From positions 3,348,001 to 3,412,000 of the forward strand of contig CP144172.1 of NCBI GenBank assembly GCA_039636865.1: a DNA stretch of 64,000 nucleotides. Reading direction: 5' to 3'. The stretch is from Dermatophilaceae bacterium Sec6.4. Its GTDB lineage: Bacteria > Actinomycetota > Actinomycetes > Actinomycetales > Dermatophilaceae. A program made the position numbers and the translations under genes. Each line of letters begins with the position of its first letter. Within the stretch, counting starts at the first letter, position 1. This document shows positions 7,879 to 16,146 of the stretch, piece by piece. The notes beneath the pieces are model-generated. The model did not search any database and was not told where the DNA came from. It saw nothing but the letters and a program-made list of their open reading frames with translations.

Positions 7879-8883
7879 TCAATGCTGGTCGGTGCGCGGG
7901 TGATCTTCGAGGGCGTTGAGGACTGTGCCTAGCAGATCCGGTGTCGGCAGGATGCGCAACGATTCATCGATCTCGAGCTGGGCCCAATGCCGATCGCGTG
8001 GAGCTGCCGTCGGGTCGAGAGCGACGCGCACCTGGAGACTGAGGAAGTTCAGCTGGGTGGCGATCAGCATTGTGAAGTCGGCTGCTGAGCGTAGTCGCGC
8101 CGGTCCGCCTGCTTCCACGTAGGACCGGTATGCCCACCGCATCGAGTCAAGATCCGGTTGCCCGTCGTGATAGCAGGCCACCAGAGTGCGGGCCAGCTCC
8201 TGCGCTGGTTCCGCGGGCCCGATGTCCTCCCAGTCCACGACCACCAGCTCACCGGCTTCGTCGGCGAGCACGTTCTCCGGATGCAGGTCGCGGTGACACA
8301 GCCGCATCCTGGCCGGCGCGGGCGAAGAGAGGATGGAGTGCAAAGCGGGCAGGCCGTCCGCCGCGGCGGCCAACCGTGTAGCCCAGGACATGCCGGCTTC
8401 AGTGGCTGCTGTCACCAGTGGTCCCCACTCATCCTGGTCCGGCGGGACCTCATACCACGGCTCGGGTGGTGCGCCGTTGAGCTCCCGGTCTACTGGTTGA
8501 GCACACCGGTGTAGACGGGCAAGGAGAACGCCGAGCGCCTCCGCGGTGGCAGCGAGGTCGGCACTGCGCAGCTCGACCCAGTCATAGAGCCGCAGCCACC
8601 CGCCGTTCGTTAGCGGCACGACGTACTCCCCGTTGCGATCGAGATGGCTAGCCGGGAGGCGGACTCCTGCTGCGGCTGCCCGCCGCGCAAATTTCACTTC
8701 GCTCTCCACCTGACCTTGCGCAGGAGGTGCACCCGCGGACACTTGCTTAAGCGCGTACACCCGACGCCCAGCCGTCAACCGCCACACCTGGCCCCGTGCG
8801 CCCCGTGCGCCGGGCGTGATCGAGACGTCCTCATCCCCAAGGTCGAACGACTCCCGCGCCCGGGACATCAAGTCGGACTGCAT
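7879..8883 (-). CDS. APH-family phosphotransferase
   Basis: The protein has 334 residues with the bilobal kinase-like fold of the aminoglycoside phosphotransferase / choline kinase / homoserine kinase II group. The ATP-binding lobe includes YALKQVS. The catalytic loop is LCHRDLHPENVL (near residue 196), and the metal-binding aspartate follows in VVVDWEDIG. Such proteins phosphorylate a hydroxyl on an antibiotic, an amino acid or another small molecule. Nothing here fixes the substrate, so resistance should not be assumed. The gene lies between an integrase fossil and the TetR gene. Confidence 0.8.
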   Translation of the reverse strand: MQSDLMSRARESFDLGDEDVSITPGARGARGQVWRLTAGRRVYALKQVSAGAPPAQGQVESEVKFARRAAAAGVRLPASHLDRNGEYVVPLTNGGWLRLYDWVELRSADLAATAEALGVLLARLHRCAQPVDRELNGAPPEPWYEVPPDQDEWGPLVTAATEAGMSWATRLAAAADGLPALHSILSSPAPARMRLCHRDLHPENVLADEAGELVVVDWEDIGPAEPAQELARTLVACYHDGQPDLDSMRWAYRSYVEAGGPARLRSAADFTMLIATQLNFLSLQVRVALDPTAAPRDRHWAQLEIDESLRILPTPDLLGTVLNALEDHPRTDQH

Positions 8884-8959
8884 GCAACCAATTATCGGTG
8901 ATCAAGACATTCGCGGTAGACCTGCGTCTTCTCGCCGCGTTGCGGGCGGTTGGCCTTCC

Positions 8960-9595
8960 TCACTTCTCGGAGAGAAATAGTCGGCGCCAGCTGTCGGCCA
9001 ACCATTCCTGGTAGTGCTCCGGCGACCAGCCGCGGTCCTGGACCAGTAGTCGGTGCAGGTCGGGACTGTTGGTGGCCCAGATCGTGTCAGCGACCTCGTC
9101 CATGCTCAGGCCGCCGCGGAGCTGACCGGTCGCGAGCAGGTCTGCGGCGAGCAGTCGCATGTTTGTGGCGCGTCGGTCGCTGATCTGCGACCAGACCTGA
9201 GCCGCTTCCGGGTCAGTGGCCGAGGCGTCGCGCAGCGCCAGGAAGAGCGGTGCTAGTTGCGAAAGGATGCGGCGCATCGCGGCTGCGTACAGATCGAGCT
9301 TTCGGCCCGCATCAGGCTCAGCGGTGATTTCTTGAACGTAATCCCGCTCGAACGGGTCGAGCGGTTGGTCGGTCCCGGAGATGGCTCGCTCGACCAGTTC
9401 TCGCAGGATTAACGGCTTGCGGCCGACCAGCTCGTAGATCGTGTCGACGTGCACGTCGGCGCGACGGGCAAGTTCGGCGATCGTCGTTCCCCGATAGCCC
9501 CGCTCGACGACCAGAGCCTGGGCCGTTACCAGGATCCGCTGACGCGTTGCCTCGGACTGAGCCCGGCGCTGCTCACTCTCATAACCACGTTTCAT
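8960..9595 (-). CDS. TetR/AcrR-family transcriptional regulator
   Basis: The protein has 211 residues. The start at 9595 is supported by GGAGGT six bases upstream on the minus strand; a longer reading to 9679 would cover the operator region and is rejected. Residues about 15-65 form the TetR helix-turn-helix (RQRILVTAQALVVERGYRGT, then TIAELARRADVHVDTIYELV). The C-terminal half is the ligand-binding and dimer domain, with no recognisable ligand class. It is divergent from the small ABM-like gene at 9678. A 27-bp palindrome lies exactly between the two, so autoregulation and control of the neighbour are likely. Confidence 0.85.
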   Translation of the reverse strand: MKRGYESEQRRAQSEATRQRILVTAQALVVERGYRGTTIAELARRADVHVDTIYELVGRKPLILRELVERAISGTDQPLDPFERDYVQEITAEPDAGRKLDLYAAAMRRILSQLAPLFLALRDASATDPEAAQVWSQISDRRATNMRLLAADLLATGQLRGGLSMDEVADTIWATNSPDLHRLLVQDRGWSPEHYQEWLADSWRRLFLSEK

Positions 9596-9634
9596 TACAC
9601 CTCCCTGTTGACGGCTGTTCCGCTCAAGAGCATA

Positions 9635-9661
9635 GTTGATCCGAAGATCCTTCGGATCAAC
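9635..9661. promoter_or_regulatory. perfect 12-bp-arm palindrome, predicted TetR operator
   Basis: GTTGATCCGAAG is followed by the spacer ATC and then its exact reverse complement CTTCGGATCAAC. It sits between the divergent starts at 9595 (TetR) and 9678 (small protein). The size and symmetry fit a TetR-family dimer or dimer-pair site. It could also form a hairpin, but its place between divergent genes and the missing T-tract argue for an operator. Confidence 0.8.
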
Positions 9662-9677
9662 TGAGGAGACCGGTGCC

Positions 9678-9971
9678 ATGACCTACGCATTCACCCAAGA
9701 CGTCCCGATCGATACAACGGCGTACGACAAAATCGTCGCTGAACTCGGGCCCGACCCCGCACCAGGCTTCGTCGTGCACCTGGCGATCGCGCGCCCCGAG
9801 GGTGGCCTGCGCTACATCGACGTCTGGGACACCGAGGCGGACTTCGAGAAATTCGCCGAAGAGCGCTTGCACCCAGCCGTCCACCCGGTACTGCACGCGG
9901 CCTTCGGGGAGAACATGCCGCCCGAGCCCGAGCGCGTTCCTCTCGACGTCATCCACGTCTGGAAAGCCTGA
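9678..9971 (+). CDS. small conserved protein of the dimeric alpha/beta-barrel (ABM-like) type
   Basis: The protein has 97 residues from ATG 9678, with a GAGGAG ribosome-binding site about nine bases upstream. The pattern of strands and helices (FVVHLAIARPEGGLRYIDVW, then a long amphipathic helix with DFEKFAEERLHPAVHPVL) resembles the ferredoxin-like dimeric alpha/beta-barrel superfamily that holds antibiotic-biosynthesis monooxygenases, EthD proteins and stress-related dimers. No catalytic residues are evident. It is the only forward gene beside the TetR gene and shares its palindrome, so it is probably the main target of that repressor. The function is unknown. Confidence 0.7.
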   Translation: MTYAFTQDVPIDTTAYDKIVAELGPDPAPGFVVHLAIARPEGGLRYIDVWDTEADFEKFAEERLHPAVHPVLHAAFGENMPPEPERVPLDVIHVWKA

Positions 9972-10395
9972 CCACCCACACAACAGCCGTCAGGACAAGA
10001 TGCATCACGCCAGATCCTCTGGCCGTTTACACGCCGATGAGCGGAACGTCCCTCCGCCTGCGGTGACACCGAATTTGTCACGATCAGCGATTGCGTCGGC
10101 TCATCCATGCCGCGCACTCGGCGCGTCGCATCGTCGGGAAACAGGTTGAGCGACGTCGCGACCGACAGTCTCGCGCGAGCAACTCACGACCAGCAGGAGG
10201 ATCTTGCGGTTCGTCTCAAACGATTATCCGCGCAGGTGCGTCCTACCGCCGCCAGCGGACGCAACGACCTCGAGCTTGCGGTGGGTAGCGGCGTGAGGTG
10301 GATCTTGCCACGGACGGCAGCGGTCATGGGGAGACCCGTAAAGACCGCATTCAGCAAGTCGCACTCCCATACAGAGGAAGATGATGCTCATGGGA
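9972..10395. other. 424-bp stretch without a recognised gene
   Basis: Open frames here overlap one another and show no family motif or ribosome-binding site. It leads directly into the truncated membrane-protein relic that follows, so it is probably degraded sequence. Confidence 0.5.
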
Positions 10396-10682
10396 AGCCA
10401 GATGTTGTAGCGCTTGGAACCATGGCAGGAGCCGTGCTTGCGTACGTCCTGCAGGCATTGACGTCTGCTAGACAAAGGCGGAACGACATCGCCGACCGGA
10501 CGCGCGCAGAGCGTCTCGAAGCAGCGGCAGCCTTTCCAACCGCGCTGGTCGCTTACCGGCACGCACAGATCGCCCGACGATTGGACCAGTTGCGCACCGG
10601 CAGCCGTAGTGAACCCAGAACTTCATCGATGTCGCACGCACCAGGCTTGTCCTCTAGTGACGCCGCGCGTCAGACTGATTAG
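10396..10682 (+). pseudogene. truncated conserved hypothetical membrane protein
   Basis: From about 10396 the frame reads PDVVALGTMAGAVLAYVLQA followed by TSARQRRNDIADRTRAERLE and AYRHAQIARRLDQL. One N-terminal helix followed by a basic, Arg/Ala-rich coiled segment is the layout of a common actinobacterial hypothetical protein of about 170 residues. No start codon with a ribosome-binding site precedes it in frame; the open frame back to 10107 has no family resemblance. The protein stops early at 10680. I infer a degraded copy. It could still be a short expressed protein. Confidence 0.4.
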
Positions 10683-10770
10683 CGGTGTGAGCTGAGCCTC
10701 AGACTCCCGCCTGGCAGAGGATCATCTCCGAAACGACCGGACGTAAAGCCCGTCAGCACGTCCGTAGCGG

Positions 10771-11359
10771 ATGCGCACCAGCGCGCACCTCGGTGCGCAG
10801 ATCCTGCTCCGGGCGACCGTTATCGCGTTCGTCCTGTTAGCAGTGAGCATCCGACTGCGCGGCCTCGCGCGCCGAAGCGGATCCCGCGTGGACCGTGGCA
10901 GCATCGTGGCGGTCGTCGTGGGGATCGCGGCCGGAGCCTTCATGGCGGCCTGGTGTGCAGCCAGAGTGACGAGCGCTTCGCTCCCCGCCGGCAGCGCGCT
11001 CTACGGCTGCAGCATCGCGCTGATGTGGGCCGGGATCGCGCTTCGCCAGTGGGCGGTTTGGGTTCTGGGCCGGTTCTTCACCGTCTTCGTGCGGGGGTGA
11101 CCGCCGGGCAGACCGTGATCGACCGCGGACCGTACCGCTGGGTCCGGCATCCGTCGTACACCGGTCTCCTGCTGACCTTGTACGGCGCTGGTGTGGCCTT
11201 CGGCAACTGGCTCTCCATCCTCGCGCTGATCATCCTGTCCGCGCACGGGCTTGCGATCCGGATCCGCGTCGAGGAGCGCGCTCTCCTGGCTGCTCTCGGC
11301 GAGCCCTATCGGGCGTACGCCGCTCATCATCGTGCGCGCCTCATCCGGGCATCTGGTGA
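10771..11359 (+). pseudogene. isoprenylcysteine carboxyl methyltransferase-like protein, two frameshifts
   Basis: The first frame (from ATG 10771) encodes membrane helices and LMWAGIALRQWAVWVLGRFF before a stop at 11098-11100. The second frame continues the same family without a gap: VTAGQTVIDRGPYRWVRHPS, then YTGLLLTLYGAG and EERALLAALGEPYRAY. Restoring one G in the GGGGG run at 11093-11097 rejoins the halves. Near the end a missing C at about 11345 would restore the expected terminus LIPGIW followed by TGA 11357-11359. Intact, it would be an ICMT/PEMT-type integral membrane methyltransferase of about 196 residues. Both losses lie in homopolymers, so assembly error is possible, but the neighbouring relics favour true decay. 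Confidence 0.7.
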
Positions 11360-11864
11360 CAGGACCCCGGGGTTCGCTGAGCGGCTAAGTCCGTCCTGTG
11401 TCTGCCGCGCTCTGCTCGGACGTGGCAATGAACGGTTCGAGCACGGCCACTGCGGCATACGGCTCCGACCAGGTGCCGTGTGCTCCTACTCTTAAGGCAG
11501 CGTCCTCGCAGTGTCACCGCCAGACGCGGGCGGCTCATCAGCTCCGCCGGCGTGGTTGACCGGGTGAGCCTCCTTGTGTGCTCGAGGACGTTGGACCTTA
11601 CTCTTGAGATGGGTGGCCTCGCCGATTTGAGGTCCAGGCTGCGACGAACTTGACCGCTCCGCTCCTAGACGCATCAAGTTCGGGGTTCTGCCCGTGGGTG
11701 GGAGCCGCCCACCCCCGGGGAGTCCCTCTAGTCAGAGTGGACGACTCTCGGCGGAGAGTACGCCCCGGCCCGCGAATCTTGTCCCGTTTTCATAACACGT
11801 TGATCGCAGAATTGAGAGGGCGAACCACCGCATCCGCCAAGGAGAAGGGCAGCCGCGGCGCAGC
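11360..11864. other. 505-bp stretch without a recognised gene
   Basis: No frame here shows a recognisable family. The only structure noted is a small hairpin with GGGTGGG/CCCACCC arms near 11697-11717. The base composition is a little less GC-rich around 11770-11810 than in the flanking genes. Confidence 0.5.
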
Positions 11865-12041
11865 TCACCGCGGATCGGCCCGGCGTCCACGCTGATATGA
11901 CGCAGGGGTGCGCGACGGTTGCACGCGCATGCCGCGATCGGCGGTCAGCTCCCGGTGCTGGGCATCGAAGGCGCCGAGCAGCGCGAGCACCTGGGTCGTC
12001 ACGCTTGAGCCGCTCACCTCGTCGCGGTAGGCGACGCCCAT
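11865..12041 (-). pseudogene. N-terminal stub of an IclR-family regulator
   Basis: Reading from ATG 12041 on the minus strand gives SSVTTQVLALLGAFDAQHRE followed by LT, the start of the winged helix-turn-helix of IclR regulators. The match ends exactly where the helix-turn-helix core should continue, and 24 unrelated residues follow before a stop. The gene has therefore lost most of its coding region. It is divergent from the ThDP enzyme gene at 12093 with 51 bp between them, the usual arrangement for an IclR regulator and its catabolic target. The target may now be unregulated or controlled in trans. Confidence 0.6.
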
Positions 12042-12046
12042 CGTCC

Positions 12047-12068
12047 CCGAGGTGCCTGGCAACCTCGG
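12047..12068. promoter_or_regulatory. inverted repeat between the IclR stub and the ThDP gene
   Basis: CCGAGGT (12047-12053) and ACCTCGG (12062-12068) are perfect inverted arms around an 8-base spacer, ending 24 bases before the ThDP enzyme start. The position fits a remaining operator for the now truncated IclR regulator. Confidence 0.45.
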
Positions 12069-12092
12069 TGCGGCGGTGTATAGCGTGCAGTC

Positions 12093-13667
12093 ATGACCCC
12101 TGAACCCGTTGACCTCTCCGGCGCCGAAGCGCTGCTCGTCACCCTTGTCGACGCCGGCGTTGACACCTGCTTCATGAACCCGGGCACCTCGGAGATGCAC
12201 TTCGTCAAGGCCCTGGACACCAGCGAGGGGATGCGCGGTGTGCTCACCCTCTTCGAAGGCGTCGCGACTGGCGCAGCCGACGGGTATGCCCGGATCGCTC
12301 GACGCCCGGCAGCCGCGCTCCTCCATCTGGGTCCCGGGCTGGGCAACGGCTACGCCAACCTGCACAACGCGCGGCGCGCTCACACGCCGCTGGTGTGCAT
12401 CGTGGGTGTCCACGCCGCCGATCACGTCGGCTACGACGCGCCCCTCCAGCTGGAGGTCGAGGCCATCGCGCGCACCCTCGACGGCTGGGTCAGGACCAGT
12501 GGCACCTCCCGCTCCCTGCCGGTCGACGCCGCCCGTGCTGTCGCGGCCAGCCAGAGCAACGGTGGCCAGATCGCGACCTTGATCGTGCCCGCCGACGCCT
12601 CGTGGAAGACCGGTGCGAACCCGGCCGCGCCGCGCCCTGTGCCCGTCCGTACGCCGAGCCCAGCTGCGGCGTGCGACATCGCAGCCGAGTGGCTGCGCGA
12701 GGGAGCCAGCACCCTGCTGCTGCTCGGCGGGCCGGCGCTCGACGAGCCGGCCGTCCTGGCCGCTGACGCCATCCGCGCGGCCACCGGGGCGAGCGTGCTG
12801 GTCGAGACCTTCCCCTCGCGCGTAGACCAGGGGGGCGACCTCCCCTCGTTCGACCGCATCCCCTATCTCCCCGAGATGGCTGATGCGAAGCTGGCCGGCA
12901 TCGAGAAGATCGTCCTGGTCGGGGCCGCGGCTCCGGCGACGTTCTTCGGCTACCCCGGACGTAGCGGTGATCTCGTCGGCGAGCGCCCGCTGCTTCCGCT
13001 CTGCGACGTCACCCATGACGTCGCGGCCACGTTGCAGGGCCTCGCCGAGGCCCTCGACGCCCCGCCGACCGGCCCGGCTGAGCGTGCGGTGGCACCCGAG
13101 GTCTCCCCCGGGGAGTCGCTCGACGTGATGAGTCTCGTGCAGGTCGTCGCGGCGACCCTTCCCGAAGGCGCGATCGTGGTCGACGAGCTCAATACCTCTG
13201 GTCTGGGACTGCCGGCGGCCTTGAAGTCCGCCCCGCGCCATAGCCTGCTCACGCTGACCGGAGGCGCGATCGGGCAGGGAATGCCAGTGGCGACAGGGGC
13301 GGCCCTCGCAGCTCCGGCACGCCGTGTCTTCTCCCTCGAGGCCGACGGCAGCGCCGCCTACACGATCCAGTCGCTCTGGACCCAGGCTCGTGAGAACCTG
13401 CGGGTCACCACGGTCCTGGTCAACAACGCCGCCTACGCGATCCTGCGCATGGAGCTGCAGCGCACCGGCGCAGGAGCGCCCGGCACGAAGGCCCGCGCGA
13501 TGCTCGACCTGGACTCCCCGGTGCTCGACTTCACCGCCATCAGCACCGGCTTTGGTGTACCGGCTCGCCGGGTCACGACGACCACCGAGCTTCAGGAGGC
13601 CCTCGCGGAGGCGGAGCGCACCGACGGTCCGTTCCTCATCGAGGCCATCGTCCCGGCGATCGCCTAG
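12093..13667 (+). CDS. ThDP-dependent enzyme of the acetolactate synthase / benzoylformate decarboxylase type
   Basis: The protein has 524 residues with the three-domain plan of ThDP enzymes. The N-terminal pyrimidine-binding domain carries the catalytic glutamate in FEGVATGAADGYARI (near residue 54). The C-terminal pyrophosphate-binding domain carries EADGSAAYTIQSLWTQARE ending in VNN, which matches GDG(X)n NN except that the first glycine is alanine, as seen in one subgroup annotated as acetolactate synthase large subunit. No small subunit gene is nearby, so branched-chain amino acid synthesis is unlikely. Decarboxylation or carboligation of a 2-keto acid fits the neighbouring aldehyde dehydrogenase and oxidoreductases. 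The exact substrate is unknown. Confidence 0.8.
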   Translation: MTPEPVDLSGAEALLVTLVDAGVDTCFMNPGTSEMHFVKALDTSEGMRGVLTLFEGVATGAADGYARIARRPAAALLHLGPGLGNGYANLHNARRAHTPLVCIVGVHAADHVGYDAPLQLEVEAIARTLDGWVRTSGTSRSLPVDAARAVAASQSNGGQIATLIVPADASWKTGANPAAPRPVPVRTPSPAAACDIAAEWLREGASTLLLLGGPALDEPAVLAADAIRAATGASVLVETFPSRVDQGGDLPSFDRIPYLPEMADAKLAGIEKIVLVGAAAPATFFGYPGRSGDLVGERPLLPLCDVTHDVAATLQGLAEALDAPPTGPAERAVAPEVSPGESLDVMSLVQVVAATLPEGAIVVDELNTSGLGLPAALKSAPRHSLLTLTGGAIGQGMPVATGAALAAPARRVFSLEADGSAAYTIQSLWTQARENLRVTTVLVNNAAYAILRMELQRTGAGAPGTKARAMLDLDSPVLDFTAISTGFGVPARRVTTTTELQEALAEAERTDGPFLIEAIVPAIA

Positions 13668-13824
13668 AGGCACTGTCGCGGCCGCGATGAACCCGAACGC
13701 CGACTCGCCCCGGAAGTGGAACCGCAGTCGGCAACCACCGGCCAGGCGGAGAGCTGGTGGCGCCGGCGTTCCGTTGGGGTGTCGGATTCGGGACGGCGAC
13801 GCCGTAGCTGCTCAGTGACTTGTT

Positions 13825-14016
13825 CACGACTCCGCAATGTCGGCCTTCGCGGCGATCCGTCGGCGTCCGATAGCGCAGTAGACCGTGGATCGGCCAACGC
13901 CGAAGAGCTTGGCCACCTCGAGAGTGCCGTACTCGCCGCTGTGAACCAGGGAGACCAGGTGGGCTTCCTGCTGGCGGTTGAGCTACGGCGCCGCTCTTAC
14001 TCTCGACGAGTCTGGG
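13825..14016 (-). pseudogene. C-terminal fossil of a serine recombinase (resolvase)
   Basis: On the minus strand the frame reads LNRQQEAHLVSLVHSGEYGT, LEVAKLFGVGRSTVYCAIGR and a short basic tail to TGA at 13825-13827. This is the helix-turn-helix tail of Tn3-type resolvases and invertases. Just before it, a TAG at 13983-13985 stands where family members usually have lysine, and only a short Arg/Ser-rich linker is left further upstream. The catalytic N-terminal domain is gone. It is the second recombinase relic in this region. Confidence 0.65.
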
Positions 14017-14280
14017 TCTCGACGTGTGGCGGGACCGCCCGACTGACTTAGCAACGCCGCACGGGATGAACGGACCCGCATACCACCGGTCACTGCGGAA
14101 TCGCGTTTCTGTGAGGTTCTCCTGGCCAGCGTCTTCGGATCGATCGGCAGCAGTGACGCGGCATTGGGTCGGCCGCAGAAGAGGCTGGACCGACAGTGGG
14201 GCTGACCGAAGTTCTAGGCCGGGTGCGGTTCACGCCTTCGGCTGGTCCGGGGCACCACGAAACGTCATACGTTCGCCAGG

Positions 14281-14460
14281 TTGCCCGAAGATGATGAGGA
14301 CCTCAGCGGGCTCGGCGCCGGCCCCACGCTGGTCATCTGCGGCCGGGAGGACCAGATCACCCCGCTGGAGGGCTCCGAGCTCATGGCCGCGGAGATCCCC
14401 GGACGCACGACGACCCCCGCAGCACGAGCTGCGGGGGTCGTCGTGACAGGGGGTGACTAG
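14281..14460 (+). pseudogene. C-terminal fragment of an alpha/beta hydrolase
   Basis: From about 14302 to 14403 the frame reads GPTLVICGREDQITPLEGSE and LMAAEIPG. This is the region around the catalytic aspartate of alpha/beta-fold hydrolases (G-x-x-D-x-x-T/P). The expected His-containing end is absent because the frame runs into the terminator hairpin at 14406. No upstream hydrolase sequence is present. It is a remnant. Confidence 0.55.
14406..14445 (-). terminator. 18-bp perfect stem downstream of the aldehyde dehydrogenase gene
   Basis: CACGACGACCCCCGCAGC (14406-14423), loop ACGA, then the exact reverse complement (14428-14445). The hairpin begins 11 bases after the aldehyde dehydrogenase stop on the minus strand. 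There is no T-tract, as is common for actinobacterial hairpin terminators. Confidence 0.75.
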
Positions 14461-15836
14461 CCCTTCGGGGTGTACATGAGCTTCTTGTTCACGAACTCGT
14501 CGATGCCCAGGGTGCCGAGCTCGCGGCCGACGCCCGAGCGCTTGGTGCCACCGAACGGCAGGTCCGCGGCGGAGCCCTGCGCGCTGTTGATCCACACCAT
14601 GCCGGTGTCGAGACGGTTGGCTACGTCCGCGGCCTGCTTGGCGTCGGAGCCGAAGACCACGCCACCGAGACCGAACGCGGAGGCGTTGGCCATCTCGACC
14701 GCGGCGTCGGCGTCGGCGACCTTGTAGATCACCGCAGCCGGGCCGAACAGCTCCTCGGTGTAGGCGCGCATGTCCGGGGTGACGTCGGTGAGGACGGTCG
14801 CCTCGAAAAACGCGCCCTTGCCCTCGACGCGCTTGCCGCCGGTGCGCAGGGTGGCGCCCTTGGTGACGGCGTCGTCGACCTGCTCGGCGAGACCCTTGGC
14901 CGCGGCCTCGGACGAGAGCGGACCGAAGTCGGCGTCGGCGGAGAACGGGTCACCGGGCTTCAGCGAGGACATGACCTGGGTGAAGCCCTCGACGAACTGG
15001 TCGTAGACGTCCTCGAGCACGATGAAGCGCTTGGCGGCGTTGCAGGCCTGGCCCGCGTTGCCCATACGGCCGGTGACGGCCGCCGTGATCGTGCTCTCCA
15101 TGTCGTCACCGTCGAGGACGATGAACGCGTCGGACCCGCCCAGCTCGAGGACGACCTTCTTGAGGTTCTTGCCCGCCTCGGCGGCGACGGCGGCACCGGC
15201 GCGCTCGCTGCCGGTCACCGAGACGCCCACCAGGCGCGGGTCGGCGATCATCGTGGCCGCCTGGTCGTTGGTGGCGAAGACGTTGATATAGGCGTCGGCG
15301 GGAAGGCCTGCGTCGTGGAACAACTGCTCCATCGCGGTGGCCGACTCGGGGCACTGCGGTGCGTGCTTGAGGATGATCGTGTTGCCGATCATGAGGTTCG
15401 GGGCTGCGAACCGCGCGACCTGGTAGTACGGGAAGTTCCACGGCATGATCCCGAGGAGCGAGCCGACGGCCTCCTTGCGGACGATCGCGTTGCCGCCCAT
15501 GGCCGGGTTGATCGCCTCGTCGGCGAGCAGCTTCTCGGCGTTGTCCGCGTAGTAGCGGTAGATGCTGATGACGAGCTGCAGCTCGCCCTTCGCCTCGATC
15601 AGGCGCTTGCCCATCTCCCGGCTGATGATCTCCGCGAGGGCGTCCGTGCGCTCGGTGTAGAGGTCCGCGACCTTGTTCAGGATCGCGGCGCGCTCGGGCT
15701 TGGTGGTGGTGCGCCAGGAGGTGTACGCGGCGTCGGAGCGCGCGAGGACGTCCTGGATCTCGGCGTCGGTGGCCTCGGGGAAGGACTGGCCGGCCTCACC
15801 GGTGGCGGGGTTGACAACTTGGTACGTGCTGGTCAC
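14457..15836 (-). CDS. aldehyde dehydrogenase (succinate-semialdehyde dehydrogenase type)
   Basis: The protein has 459 residues from GTG 15836, which has GAGAGGGG about nine bases upstream; the longer reading to 15977 adds residues unlike the family. The NAD(P)-binding and catalytic elements are present: MPWNFPYYQ, the glutamate in LELGGSDAFIVL, and the nucleophilic cysteine in GNAGQACNAAKRF. The length and motifs match the GabD1-like branch. It oxidises an aldehyde to the acid. With the ThDP enzyme it could remove the aldehyde made by decarboxylating a 2-keto acid, which is inference from proximity. A strong hairpin ends the transcript. Confidence 0.85.
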   Translation of the reverse strand: MTSTYQVVNPATGEAGQSFPEATDAEIQDVLARSDAAYTSWRTTTKPERAAILNKVADLYTERTDALAEIISREMGKRLIEAKGELQLVISIYRYYADNAEKLLADEAINPAMGGNAIVRKEAVGSLLGIMPWNFPYYQVARFAAPNLMIGNTIILKHAPQCPESATAMEQLFHDAGLPADAYINVFATNDQAATMIADPRLVGVSVTGSERAGAAVAAEAGKNLKKVVLELGGSDAFIVLDGDDMESTITAAVTGRMGNAGQACNAAKRFIVLEDVYDQFVEGFTQVMSSLKPGDPFSADADFGPLSSEAAAKGLAEQVDDAVTKGATLRTGGKRVEGKGAFFEATVLTDVTPDMRAYTEELFGPAAVIYKVADADAAVEMANASAFGLGGVVFGSDAKQAADVANRLDTGMVWINSAQGSAADLPFGGTKRSGVGRELGTLGIDEFVNKKLMYTPKG

Positions 15837-15985
15837 TGCGATGTGCCCCTCTCGTTGAACATGACTGTCACGCACCACAACGTCGGCCGGGAGAATCTTG
15901 TTCCGTGGACCACGTCCGCCCAGGTGGTGCGGGTCGCCCCCGCTCCGGGCACGGGTCGGGGCCCGGTCGTGTTGCAACCGACACG

Positions 15986-16146
15986 AGAGCTGTTGGAGTC
16001 ACCGAGTTCGGGGACGAGAACGACCTGCGCGAGGTCACGGTGCCGAGAATGAGGCGCCGGGCGTCCCGTAAGTGCTCGGCATGGACGCGGCCGGCGTGGT
16101 CGCGGAGGTCGGCGCGGTCAGCCGCTTCACCGTCGGTGAGGACTGA
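15986..16146 (+). pseudogene. fragments of a zinc-type quinone oxidoreductase (MDR family)
   Basis: One frame (15986-16048) reads RAVGVTEFGDENDLREVTVP, the typical N-terminus of MDR quinone oxidoreductases. A second frame (16072-16146) reads VLGMDAAGVVAEVGAVSRFT and VGED before a stop, which matches the strand and GxDxxGxV motif found about 50 residues later in intact proteins. The part between and everything after are deleted. It is a decayed gene. Confidence 0.6.

Noticed and set aside
7879..8883. Antibiotic-resistance kinase
   Set aside because: The APH fold is shared by many metabolic kinases; nothing in the sequence or context shows an antibiotic substrate.
11697..11717. GGGTGGG/CCCACCC hairpin as a terminator or riboswitch
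   Set aside because: Only a 7-bp stem, no T-tract, and no gene ends close by.
11865..13673. 602-codon minus-strand ORF opposite the ThDP enzyme gene
   Set aside because: Its sequence is Gly/Arg/Asp-rich shadow coding without a family; only its last 59 codons resemble an IclR N-terminus and are listed separately.
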